Positions 1 to 6,405 of a DNA stretch of 8,196 nucleotides are shown here, in pieces. Both the position numbers and the translations under genes were made by a program. The first letter of the stretch is position 1. The number at the start of each line of letters is the position of its first letter. The notes under the pieces are model-generated. The model was not told the DNA's origin. It was given only the letters and a program-made list of their open reading frames with translations, and searched no databases. Origin of the DNA: Firmicutes bacterium CAG:882 (GTDB taxonomy: Bacteria > Bacillota > Clostridia > Lachnospirales > Lachnospiraceae); assembly GCA_000435595.1 (NCBI GenBank), contig FR895400.1, forward strand, positions 10,317-18,512, read 5' to 3'.

Positions 1-1331
1 CCGCCGGTTCTCGAAAACTTCTCTATTACTTCCTTGTATTTTCCGTAGTCATCCCTGAGAACCATCTCCGGAGCACCCAGCACATACACAGAATCCGAAT
101 ATGTTACGGAGCTGTACTTTAACGCGGAAGTAAATCCCGTGTGCGACACAGCCCTCTTTCCCGTAGTCTCCAAAAAATGCTCCTTAAGTGCAGCCATCGT
201 TATGTTATCATTTCCCATGACCGACACAAAATCCGCGAGCATGGCATCAATGTCCGCATACTTATTCTCACCCGGAAGCTCATACACCTCCTGAACCGAC
301 ATCTTATTCTCGGTAATTGTCCCCGTCTTATCGACACAGAGCACGTTTACTCGGGCAAGCGTCTCAATACTCTTCATATCGTGAAGAAGCACCTTCTGTG
401 TGGCGAGCCGTATTGTGCTCACCGCAAGTGCAACACTTGTCAAAAGATACAATCCCTCCGGTATCATTCCGATTACAGCGGCTACCATCGCAGTCACCGC
501 ACTCGGAAAGCTCTCCATATTGACATACATTCCCTGCCACAGCAATAGCAGACCCATAGGTATTATACATACACCGACAATTTTTAGAAGGTTATCGAGT
601 GCCCTTATCATCTCCGACTGTTCACCGGAGCCCATCGACTTAGCCTCAAGCGTGAGCTTTGATATATACGAATCTCTTCCGACATTCTCAAGTCTTGCAC
701 GGCACTCTCCCGACACGACAAAGCTTCCGCTCATCAGCGAATCGCCGTTATTTTTTACAATATCATCCGACTCACCCGTAAGAAGTGCTTCGTTTACAAG
801 AACGCTTCCCGACACGACAACAGCATCGGCACATATCTGGCTTCCCGCTCCGAACACAACTATGTCGTCAGCTACAAGCTCCTCTGTTCTTATTGTGCTG
901 AACACCCCGCCTCTTACAACCTTCGCGGTCGGTGCATTCAGCATATTCATCTTATCGAGAACTTTCTTCGCCCTTATTTCCTGAAAAATACCGATGGCGG
1001 AATTGGCAAATATAACAGGCAGAAACGTGAGATTTCTGAACGAACCGACAATTATGAGCAGCACTCCGAGCGTCATAAAAATAAAGTTAAAATAAGTTAA
1101 AGTGTTAGACAGCACAATCTCTCTCACGGACTTGGTGCATGAATCCATAATCTCATTGAACCAACCCGCCTCATAGTGTTCTCTTACCTGTTCCTGTGTA
1201 AGCCCCTCCTCCGGTAACGGCTCATATCTTACGATATCACTTCTCTTTACAAGTGCCTCCTGCTGCCTTTTTATCCTTTGTTCATCAAGTCTTTCCTGCA
1301 AACTCTTAAATAGCCTTTTTTTTCTGCTCAA
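1..1331 (-). CDS. Cation-transporting P-type ATPase, CtpE/YfgQ-like, N-terminal part (runs off window)
   Basis: An integral membrane pump that couples ATP hydrolysis to cation movement. Its nearest relatives, CtpE of mycobacteria and YfgQ-type proteins of Firmicutes, suggest calcium, but the ion is inferred. An uninterrupted frame gives 443 residues, a little over half of a family protein. In order: a charged N-terminus (1-75), a hydrophobic pair (about 76-118), the actuator motif TGES (185-188), a hydrophobic segment near 250-268, the M4 ion-site motif PEGL (291-294), the phosphorylation motif DKTGT with Asp334, and the start of the nucleotide-binding domain with GAPE (419-422). That last motif is LGAPE here, without the lysine of the common KGAPE form. 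The start is TTG at 1331, chosen because GAGGAG (1342-1347) lies 10 nt upstream; the alternative TTG at 1301 lacks such a site. The gene overlaps the acyltransferase by 26 nt, so the two are probably co-translated. The family call is secure; the substrate is not. Confidence 0.9.
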   Translation of the reverse strand, partial: MSRKKRLFKSLQERLDEQRIKRQQEALVKRSDIVRYEPLPEEGLTQEQVREHYEAGWFNEIMDSCTKSVREIVLSNTLTYFNFIFMTLGVLLIIVGSFRNLTFLPVIFANSAIGIFQEIRAKKVLDKMNMLNAPTAKVVRGGVFSTIRTEELVADDIVVFGAGSQICADAVVVSGSVLVNEALLTGESDDIVKNNGDSLMSGSFVVSGECRARLENVGRDSYISKLTLEAKSMGSGEQSEMIRALDNLLKIVGVCIIPMGLLLLWQGMYVNMESFPSAVTAMVAAVIGMIPEGLYLLTSVALAVSTIRLATQKVLLHDMKSIETLARVNVLCVDKTGTITENKMSVQEVYELPGENKYADIDAMLADFVSVMGNDNITMAALKEHFLETTGKRAVSHTGFTSALKYSSVTYSDSVYVLGAPEMVLRDDYGKYKEVIEKFSRTG

Positions 1332-2049
1332 CTTTTTTAATCTCCTCTAACTTAGCCGCAATTCTTGACTTAACAAGTTCACATATCTCAGGCTTTTTCA
1401 TTCCCTGATATTCATCGTAAGGTATCGGCTGAAGGTAATGTACCTGTGTGTTCACCTTCTCAAAGGTATTGCTGTTCATGGACTTGTAGGAATCATATAC
1501 GACAACAGGCACTATGGTTCCTCTGCTGCCCTGGCTGCACGCAAAACAGCCGCTGAAAAATTCCTGCAGCTCGTTATGGTTGTCACCATATCCCCCCTCC
1601 GGGAATATAAGAAAATTGTGCCCCGACTTCACCCTTGAAGTGACATCTTTTATCGCCTTTACCTTGGCTCTCATGTCAGTAAGGTCAATCGCAACACCGT
1701 CAACCAGACCGCACACCTGATGCGCTAAAAATCTGTCAGCCTGCCTTTTCTCCCATAATACTCCACATGGCTCGTCAAGTGAAAGTAGAATTCCGAGTGC
1801 ATCATACTTTCCCTGATGATTGCCGTACAATATGTAGCCGTTCTCCTTCGGCAGATTATCCAATCCGTACACATCCGTTGTGGTTCTCGCCTGCTTCTTC
1901 ATATGCTTTATAATCCTGCATGCAAAGTCATATTTCTGCCTGTCAGTATATTTTTCCGGGTGTCTCAGCATATACTCGGCCTTCGGCACCGCATAAGCGA
2001 CATAAAAAAAGCTTGACAACACCACCCATTTAAATCTTAAATTTAACAA
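1306..2049 (-). CDS. Lysophospholipid acyltransferase family protein (PlsC-like)
   Basis: Probably transfers a fatty acyl group to a lysophosphatidic acid or similar lysolipid at the inner face of the membrane. The 247-residue length is typical for the family. Seen: a hydrophobic N-terminal stretch (about 8-21), the catalytic H-x4-D block in GNHQGKYD (His78, Asp83), and the phosphate-binding block FPEGG (149-153). The second block departs from the usual FPEGTRS form, since the T-R-S positions read G-Y-G. A basic Lys/Glu-rich tail (227-245) could form an amphipathic helix. The start is TTG at 2049, supported by AGGAGA 7-8 nt upstream and by the lack of a nearby ATG in frame. It is the first gene of a two-gene unit with the P-type ATPase. 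The family is clear from the two motifs; the true substrate and whether it is the housekeeping PlsC are uncertain. Confidence 0.88.
   Translation of the reverse strand: MLNLRFKWVVLSSFFYVAYAVPKAEYMLRHPEKYTDRQKYDFACRIIKHMKKQARTTTDVYGLDNLPKENGYILYGNHQGKYDALGILLSLDEPCGVLWEKRQADRFLAHQVCGLVDGVAIDLTDMRAKVKAIKDVTSRVKSGHNFLIFPEGGYGDNHNELQEFFSGCFACSQGSRGTIVPVVVYDSYKSMNSNTFEKVNTQVHYLQPIPYDEYQGMKKPEICELVKSRIAAKLEEIKKVEQKKKAI
1342..1347 (-). promoter_or_regulatory. Ribosome binding site deciding the ATPase TTG start
   Basis: GAGGAG on the minus strand lies inside the last codons of the acyltransferase gene, 10 nt before TTG at 1331. An in-frame TAG at 1347-1349 overlaps it by one base, so no start further upstream is possible. 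This fixes the ATPase start and makes it overlap the upstream gene. Confidence 0.65.
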
Positions 2050-2056
2050 TTTACTA

Positions 2057-2062
2057 TCTCCT
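2057..2062 (-). promoter_or_regulatory. Ribosome binding site for the acyltransferase TTG start
   Basis: AGGAGA on the minus strand ends 7 nt before TTG at 2049. It is a near-consensus site and the main reason to accept a TTG start here. Confidence 0.7.
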
Positions 2063-2081
2063 TTTTATCCGTATAGTACAA

Positions 2082-2107
2082 AATACCATATCTATTAGAA
2101 TACCATA
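2082..2107. repeat. 9-bp direct repeat around the -10 box of the minus-strand promoter
   Basis: AATACCATA occurs at 2082-2090 and again at 2099-2107, 17 bp apart start to start. The second copy overlaps the predicted -10 box. The placement is what an operator pair would have, but in AT-rich intergenic DNA chance is possible. Confidence 0.4.
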
Positions 2108-2125
2108 AAGCTTCTTTTTGTGCAA
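2097..2125 (-). promoter_or_regulatory. Predicted sigma-A-type promoter of the acyltransferase-ATPase unit
   Basis: On the minus strand TTGCAC (2125-2120) is followed by a 17-nt spacer and TATTCT (2102-2097). This gives four of six matches in each box at ideal spacing and a leader of about 40 nt. It diverges from the xpt promoter. Prediction only. Confidence 0.5.
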
Positions 2126-2161
2126 ATTCTTAATTTACACCTTTTTTATATATAAATTTCA

Positions 2162-2170
2162 TGCTACAAT
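2162..2170 (+). promoter_or_regulatory. Predicted extended -10 promoter of xpt-pbuX
   Basis: TGCTACAAT is a TG-n extended -10 box with TACAAT at 2165-2170. At the matching -35 position there is only a T-run (2142-2147). TTTACA at 2134-2139 is a better -35 hexamer but lies 25 nt away from this -10. Transcription would start near 2177, which leaves a leader of about 50 nt. Confidence 0.5.
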
Positions 2171-2179
2171 GTTAAAAAT

Positions 2180-2205
2180 AATTATCGGGCGCTGCCCTAA
2201 TAATT
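2180..2205 (+). promoter_or_regulatory. Hairpin at the 5' end of the xpt leader
   Basis: The outer arms AATTAT (2180-2185) and ATAATT (2200-2205) pair. The inner arms GGGC (2187-2190) and GCCC (2194-2197) pair around a GCT loop, with a 1x2 internal loop between the two stems. No T-run follows, so it is not a terminator. It ends 6 nt before the ribosome site at 2212-2217. It may be an operator at the transcript start, a 5'-protecting stem-loop, or a translation control element. The structure is seen; the role is unknown. Confidence 0.45.
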
Positions 2206-2225
2206 CACAATAAGGAGATTACACC

Positions 2226-2813
2226 ATGAACTTTTTGGAAGAACGCATTGTAAAAGACGGCATAGTAAAGGAAGGCAACATTCTCAAGGTCGACAGTTTT
2301 TTGAACCACCAGATGGACACGGAGCTGTTCCGCCGCATGGGTGAGGAATTTAAGAAGCGCTTTGACGGCAAGCCAATCAACAAAATTCTCACAATAGAGG
2401 CATCCGGAATCGGTATTGCATGCGTGGCTGCAATGAGTTTTAATGTCCCTGTTGTATTTGCAAAAAAATCAAAGAGTGTCAACATTGACGGTGATATGTA
2501 TGTAACTGAGGTTGAATCCTTCACACATAAGAATAAGAATCAGGTTATCGTCTCCAAAAAGTTCTTAAGTGCCGATGACCATGTCCTCATCATCGACGAT
2601 TTCCTCGCTAACGGCTGTGCCCTTCAGGGACTCATATCCATCTGCCACGATGCAGGTGCCACTGTCGAAGGAATCGGAATCGCTATTGAGAAGGGTTTCC
2701 AGCCGGGAGGTCAGATTATAAGGAATCTCGGCTACCAGCTTGAATCTCTCGCAATCGTTGACGGAATGGATGCCTCCACGGGAAGCATAACCTTCCGCAG
2801 TCAGGAGGCATAG
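2226..2813 (+). CDS. xpt: Xanthine phosphoribosyltransferase
   Basis: Cytosolic purine salvage enzyme: xanthine plus PRPP gives XMP and pyrophosphate, and XMP then goes to GMP. The 195-residue length fits the Bacillus-type Xpt, and the sequence resembles B. subtilis Xpt along its length. Seen: the N-terminal base-contact segment LKVDSFLNHQ (20-29, with Leu20 and Asn27), the loop KILTIEASGIG (53-63), the PRPP-binding motif VLIIDDFLANG (120-130, Asp124 and Asp125) and IEKGFQPG with Lys156. Position 131, within the PRPP loop, is Cys where B. subtilis Xpt has Gln. AAGGAG at 2212-2217 lies 8 nt before the ATG. The stop codon is followed 2 nt later by the permease start, so the two form one operon. 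No purine riboswitch is visible upstream. The identification is strong. Confidence 0.96.
   Translation: MNFLEERIVKDGIVKEGNILKVDSFLNHQMDTELFRRMGEEFKKRFDGKPINKILTIEASGIGIACVAAMSFNVPVVFAKKSKSVNIDGDMYVTEVESFTHKNKNQVIVSKKFLSADDHVLIIDDFLANGCALQGLISICHDAGATVEGIGIAIEKGFQPGGQIIRNLGYQLESLAIVDGMDASTGSITFRSQEA
2803..2808 (+). promoter_or_regulatory. Ribosome binding site for pbuX inside the xpt 3' end
   Basis: AGGAGG, a full consensus site, lies in the last codons of xpt, 7 nt before ATG at 2816. Ribosomes finishing xpt could re-initiate here, which links transporter and enzyme production. Confidence 0.75.
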
Positions 2814-2815
2814 CA

Positions 2816-4147
2816 ATGAAAAACAACAAAAGAAGCTCTCAGCCCGCCTCAATAGACAACATCTATTCCCTGAACGGAAGAGTACCGATAGCGAAATCAA
2901 TTCCTTTTGGTCTCCAGCACATACTTGCCATGTTCGTAGCCAACATCGCACCTATTTTGATTGTCGGTGCAGCAAGCGGTCTTAGCACTGCTGAGCTTGC
3001 CTCCCTCATTCAAAGTGCCATGATGATTGCCGGAATAGGTACACTTATACAGCTTTTCCCACTATGGCGCATCGGTTCAGGACTTCCCATTGTCATGGGT
3101 ATAAGCTTTACCTTCGTATCAATCTGCTGCTATATAGGTGCCGTTTACGGCTATGGCGCCGTTATGGGTGCTGTCTTAATCGGAGGTATCATAGAAGGAC
3201 TTCTCGGTCTGTTTGCAAGATATTGGATGAAGCTTATCACTCCCGTGATTGCAGCCACCGTCGTGACTGCAATCGGCTTCTCACTTCTCTCAGTCGGTTC
3301 GACTTCCTTCGGAGGCGGAAGCGGAAGTGCCGACTTCGGCTCTGCAAAGAACTGGATTCTTGGAAGTGTAACCCTGATATGCTGCATCGGCTTTAATATA
3401 TTTGCAAAATCATACTTTAAACAGCTTTCGGTGCTTTTCGGCCTGATAGTCGGCTATATACTCGCAGTATTCATGGGAATGGTTGATTTCTCGTCAATTG
3501 CCGGAACAAGCATCATCTCCTTTCCGCATTTTATGCCGTATAAGATGGAGTTCCGCCCTGATGCAATTTTCTCAGTGGTTTTAATCTTCCTCGTATCTGC
3601 CACAGAGACAATCGGTGACACCACTGCTCTCGCCGCAAGCGGTCTTAACCGCGACGCCGAGACAAAGGAAATATCCGGCTCTCTCGCCTGCGACGGCTTT
3701 GTGAGCTCGATTTCATCACTTTTCGGATGCCTTCCGATAACATCCTTCAGCCAGAACATCGGTCTTGTCGCAATGACAAAGGTTGTAAACCGCTTTACCA
3801 TTGCTACAGGTGCGGTTATCATGATTCTTGCAGGTATTTTCCCGATATTCGGCGCGCTGCTCGCAACACTCCCTGATGCAGTGCTCGGCGGATGCACAAT
3901 AATGATGTTCGGAACAATTGTTATAAGCGGTATTCAGATGATGGGACGCTGCGGCTATTCACAGAGAAATATAACCATTGCAGCTCTCTCGCTCAGTATA
4001 GGTATAGGCTTTACTGAGGTTCCGGAGCTTTTCTCACTCTTTCCTGCAATCATTCAGAATGTATTTGCACAGAACTGCGTTGCTGTCGTCTTCGTGGTTG
4101 CAATCATATTAAATCTCATACTTCCTAAAAATATGGAGACAAAATAA
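2816..4147 (+). CDS. pbuX: Xanthine permease, nucleobase:cation symporter-2 (NCS2) family
   Basis: An inner-membrane proton-coupled nucleobase importer of 443 residues, normal for NCS2. It is hydrophobic almost throughout, with about 12-14 membrane segments. Seen: the first-helix motif FGLQHILAMF (31-40), the transmembrane-8 motif ATETIGD (262-268) with Glu264 at the position that contacts the base and couples protons in UraA/XanQ, and the family signature FSQNIGLVAMTKVVNRF (311-327) with Gln313 and Asn314. A glycine/serine-rich loop (165-172) separates two helices. It lies 2 nt downstream of xpt and ends before a strong terminator. Sequence alone places it in NCS2; xanthine rather than uracil or urate is inferred from its pairing with xpt, the order also seen in B. 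subtilis. Confidence 0.93.
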   Translation: MKNNKRSSQPASIDNIYSLNGRVPIAKSIPFGLQHILAMFVANIAPILIVGAASGLSTAELASLIQSAMMIAGIGTLIQLFPLWRIGSGLPIVMGISFTFVSICCYIGAVYGYGAVMGAVLIGGIIEGLLGLFARYWMKLITPVIAATVVTAIGFSLLSVGSTSFGGGSGSADFGSAKNWILGSVTLICCIGFNIFAKSYFKQLSVLFGLIVGYILAVFMGMVDFSSIAGTSIISFPHFMPYKMEFRPDAIFSVVLIFLVSATETIGDTTALAASGLNRDAETKEISGSLACDGFVSSISSLFGCLPITSFSQNIGLVAMTKVVNRFTIATGAVIMILAGIFPIFGALLATLPDAVLGGCTIMMFGTIVISGIQMMGRCGYSQRNITIAALSLSIGIGFTEVPELFSLFPAIIQNVFAQNCVAVVFVVAIILNLILPKNMETK

Positions 4148-4163
4148 GTCCCGTTATTGTTAA

Positions 4164-4199
4164 TGAGGGAGCACCCAAAGGTGCTCCCTCACATTTTTT
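4164..4199 (+). terminator. Rho-independent terminator of xpt-pbuX, between convergent genes
   Basis: A perfect 12-bp stem (4164-4175 with 4180-4191) with a CAAA loop is followed by CA and six T. The T-run overlaps the stop codon of the convergent helicase gene (4198-4200). Read on the minus strand the stem is followed by TTAACAAT, a poor U-tract, so termination of the helicase message here would be less efficient. Confidence 0.92.
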
Positions 4200-6186
4200 A
4201 ACTTATGCCACTCTTCTGTTCGTCAACAGCCTGTCTTCGTCCGTTTCTGCTTCTGTCACATACCAGACAATATTTTCCGCGGTATGACACAGGCAGAATA
4301 TTATTGCAGCCCAAGCATCTTCTCAGATAGCTTTCCTTACTTCTTGCAAGCTCCTCATTGATAAGCTTCTCCGTGTCGCTTTTTGCCTTCTCAAGTCTCT
4401 TCTCATCGAGATGCTTTCCTATTCTTCTTGAGAACTGATTGTACAAATCAAGCTGCTTATAGTATATCTCTGCTTTCTCAAGCAAAGTTGACGCCCACAC
4501 CTTCTCAAGCTCCGGAAACTTAAGATATATATCGGCGTTATATGTGAGACAATAATATCTCCACAGCCTGGCACACTCTTCATTGTTAATGTCAACCTCA
4601 CACGATATCAGCTCAAAAAGCCTGCGATTATTATCAAAGTCCGCAATTTTATTCTTATATGGATACAATATTCTGTATCTTTGTACATATTCCTTGATAT
4701 TTATCTTGCGCACAGACTTTGTATCAGGCTGTATCCTGTTCCATTCCTCAAGTATAATATCCAGCGGTCCGTCAATATCTAAAAGCTCTTTGGGAAAGCC
4801 GATTCTCACATATTCAACCTGATGGCTTAACGCATACTGCTCCTTAAGCCATGTTATATTTCCTTTGTTAAGAGCCGTCACATAGCCGCAATCATATATT
4901 CCCCGCCTTCCGGCTCTTCCCGCAATCTGCCTGATTTCGTACTCATTAAGCTGCCTTCTTTTAATTCCGTCGAACTTATTGATGTTCATAAAAATAATTC
5001 TTCTGATTGGCAGATTGACGCCAAGACCTATCGCGTCCGTCGCAACAACAACCTCTGTCTCACCTGACAAAAACATATCAAACTGTCTTTTTCTTGTCTG
5101 TGGCGGAAGGCTGCCATATATTGTACTTACTTTTATACCTTTTCTCTCAAGTCTTGCCGCAACGTCGAGCACCTCTTTTTTTGAAAAAAGAATCAGCGCA
5201 TCTCCCTTGGATATATCTGTATTGATATTATAAGGCTCATCCTCAAATAACAGCTCCGTTCCTCTTTCATGGCGCATAATCTCATAACTCTCATTATTGT
5301 TGTCGAGCACACTGCATATTATCTTCTCGACCTCAGGTGCCATACACAGATGTATCTCATCCGCCTGCAGCTTCAATATAAGATTAAGCCACAGATGACC
5401 TCTGTACGGATCATCTATCATCTGTACTTCATCTATTACAGCCACATCATATCTCTCATACGGATCAACCATCTCAACCGTAGCCGCGGTACATCTGCTG
5501 CCCTCAGTATAATACTGCTCCTGTCCCGTTATCATACTGCACGGTACACCGAAATCCTGCATCTTATCATACACTTCGAGTGCCAGAAGTCTCAGCGGAC
5601 CTGCATACACGCCGTTCCCCGCCTCCTTCAGACGCTCAATGGCTCTATAGGTTTTACCGCTGTTGGTTCCGCCTATATGAAGAATGAATCTTCGCTCACC
5701 CGGATGCTTCAATTCATATATGCTGTCGGCCTCAAGCTTCAGAAATCTTGAGACCTCCCTGCCGACCTGTCTGTGCACCGTAAGTTCAAACTCCCTGTAC
5801 CTATCATTCATACAGCATTTTGCAAGATTACGTCCGCTCTCTATAACTCTCTGCATGAATTCTTCGCTCCATCTGCATTGATTAATATAAGCAATGTCAA
5901 GCTGCTCCATCTTCATCAGATAACCGTATATCTCGTCACCGTCGAACTTATGGTATATCAGATTATTTTTATACAATCTGAGTGCTTCTGATTTCTGTAA
6001 CGGCTTCAATGGTGCCCGCTTTCTCTCACAAGCCGAAATTGCGTTAATTACGGAGTTTTTGAGCCTGACTGCCATCTCATAAGAACGAATAGGCATCACC
6101 TTGGCACTCTCTATATCTCTTTTATATTTCTCTTCAAATTTCTGTAGTATATCCTGAGTCAAATATCCGATTCCCTCTTTCGTCAT
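4198..6186 (-). CDS. SUV3-like DExH RNA helicase with C-terminal zinc-binding motif
   Basis: An ATP-dependent superfamily 2 helicase of the SUV3 type, expected to unwind RNA in the cytosol. Residues are counted from ATG at 6186 (662 aa). Seen: an N-terminal helical region (1-165), Walker A GGTNSGKT (172-179), the SUV3-typical YAGPLRLLALEV (194-205), the TGQE block (221-224), DExH-box DEVQ (252-255), YGSLPP (357-362), motif V region VATDAIGLGVNLPIRRI (381-397), motif VI QIAGRAGR (420-427), then the SUV3-type C-terminal region. The tail adds a CxxC-x12-CxxC cysteine pattern (Cys624, 627, 640, 643) that looks like a small zinc ribbon, followed by a basic end. No Shine-Dalgarno precedes either ATG 6186 or the in-frame GTG at 6192; ATG is preferred by codon. 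The gene stands alone, divergent from the ABC-class ATPase. The helicase class is certain; the cellular role is unknown. Confidence 0.93.
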   Translation of the reverse strand: MTKEGIGYLTQDILQKFEEKYKRDIESAKVMPIRSYEMAVRLKNSVINAISACERKRAPLKPLQKSEALRLYKNNLIYHKFDGDEIYGYLMKMEQLDIAYINQCRWSEEFMQRVIESGRNLAKCCMNDRYREFELTVHRQVGREVSRFLKLEADSIYELKHPGERRFILHIGGTNSGKTYRAIERLKEAGNGVYAGPLRLLALEVYDKMQDFGVPCSMITGQEQYYTEGSRCTAATVEMVDPYERYDVAVIDEVQMIDDPYRGHLWLNLILKLQADEIHLCMAPEVEKIICSVLDNNNESYEIMRHERGTELLFEDEPYNINTDISKGDALILFSKKEVLDVAARLERKGIKVSTIYGSLPPQTRKRQFDMFLSGETEVVVATDAIGLGVNLPIRRIIFMNINKFDGIKRRQLNEYEIRQIAGRAGRRGIYDCGYVTALNKGNITWLKEQYALSHQVEYVRIGFPKELLDIDGPLDIILEEWNRIQPDTKSVRKINIKEYVQRYRILYPYKNKIADFDNNRRLFELISCEVDINNEECARLWRYYCLTYNADIYLKFPELEKVWASTLLEKAEIYYKQLDLYNQFSRRIGKHLDEKRLEKAKSDTEKLINEELARSKESYLRRCLGCNNILPVSYRGKYCLVCDRSRNGRRQAVDEQKSGIS

Positions 6187-6215
6187 GCGCACATCTAATG
6201 TTATAGTTTCGTTTA

Positions 6216-6224
6216 ATTATATCA
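6216..6224 (-). promoter_or_regulatory. Predicted extended -10 promoter of the helicase gene
   Basis: On the minus strand TG-A-TATAAT is a perfect -10 with the TG extension. The predicted start near 6209 gives a leader of only about 23 nt without a ribosome site. TTGACA (6235-6230) is just 8 nt upstream, too close to act as its -35. Confidence 0.55.
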
Positions 6225-6251
6225 CATCATGTCAAAATCAAACAGATAAAA

Positions 6252-6273
6252 TATAAAATTTTTCAATTTTATA
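6252..6273. repeat. Inverted repeat 1 of three in the divergent intergenic region
   Basis: Perfect 9-bp arms TATAAAATT (6252-6260) and AATTTTATA (6265-6273) with a TTTC loop. It is AT-only, so on its own it would be weak evidence, but it is the first of three consecutive perfect repeats. Confidence 0.6.
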
Positions 6274-6281
6274 CCCCTGCA

Positions 6282-6304
6282 TACTGCAAGCATTGCTTGC
6301 AGTA
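6282..6304. repeat. Inverted repeat 2: 11-bp arms with a single-base centre
   Basis: TACTGCAAGCA (6282-6292) and TGCTTGCAGTA (6294-6304) are perfect complements around one T. A one-base centre suits a dimeric DNA-binding protein better than an RNA hairpin loop. No T-run follows on either strand. Confidence 0.8.
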
Positions 6305-6319
6305 CTGCCACCAATAAGT

Positions 6320-6344
6320 AGTTTGAAAGTTTTTCTTTCAAACT
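6320..6344. repeat. Inverted repeat 3: 10-bp arms around a T5 loop
   Basis: AGTTTGAAAG (6320-6329) and CTTTCAAACT (6335-6344) are perfect complements around TTTTT. It lies 25 bp before the -10 box of the downstream gene, so it covers the -35 zone edge. It could form a hairpin on either strand. Confidence 0.75.
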
Positions 6345-6369
6345 TGTAGACCTTGCACAAATTAGCGGA

Positions 6370-6375
6370 TATAAT
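6370..6375 (+). promoter_or_regulatory. Predicted -10 box of the ABC-class ATPase gene
   Basis: TATAAT is a perfect -10, with a predicted start near 6382 and a leader of about 24 nt. No good -35 lies at 16-18 nt: TTGCAC (6353-6358) is 11 nt away and TTGTAG (6344-6349) 20 nt away. An activator may therefore be needed, possibly at the adjacent inverted repeats. Confidence 0.5.
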
Positions 6376-6393
6376 TTAAGAAAAACTTTGCAG

Positions 6394-6399
6394 AAAGGA
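6394..6399 (+). promoter_or_regulatory. Ribosome binding site choosing ATG 6406
   Basis: AAAGGA lies 6 nt before ATG at 6406. An in-frame TTG at 6388 would place this site inside the coding region and has no ribosome site of its own, so ATG 6406 is the better start. Confidence 0.7.
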
Positions 6400-6405
6400 A
6401 AACTT

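Noticed and set aside
400..984. 194-codon open frame on the plus strand opposite the P-type ATPase
   Set aside because: It is antisense to an uninterrupted ATPase frame with clear motifs, and its own translation is Ser/Thr/Ile-rich with no recognisable domain and no ribosome site.
2050..2225. Purine riboswitch upstream of xpt
   Set aside because: By eye the conserved aptamer core segments are absent and the predicted leader is too short; a covariance search would settle it.
3454..3897. 147-codon open frame antisense to the permease
   Set aside because: It is a shadow of the pbuX coding sequence, opposite conserved membrane helices and motifs.
5269..5751. 160-codon open frame antisense to the helicase
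   Set aside because: It lies opposite the conserved helicase core and its product has no family features.
6216..6235. TTGACA-TATAAT as a classic promoter for the helicase
   Set aside because: The two boxes are only 8 nt apart, which sigma-A polymerase cannot use; only the extended -10 is retained.
6282..6344. Palindromes as a CRISPR array or a terminator
   Set aside because: The repeats differ from each other, there are no regular spacers, and no T-run follows the stems, so neither fits.
6388..6405. TTG at 6388 as the start of the ABC-class ATPase
   Set aside because: The ribosome site at 6394-6399 lies inside this extension and points to ATG 6406.
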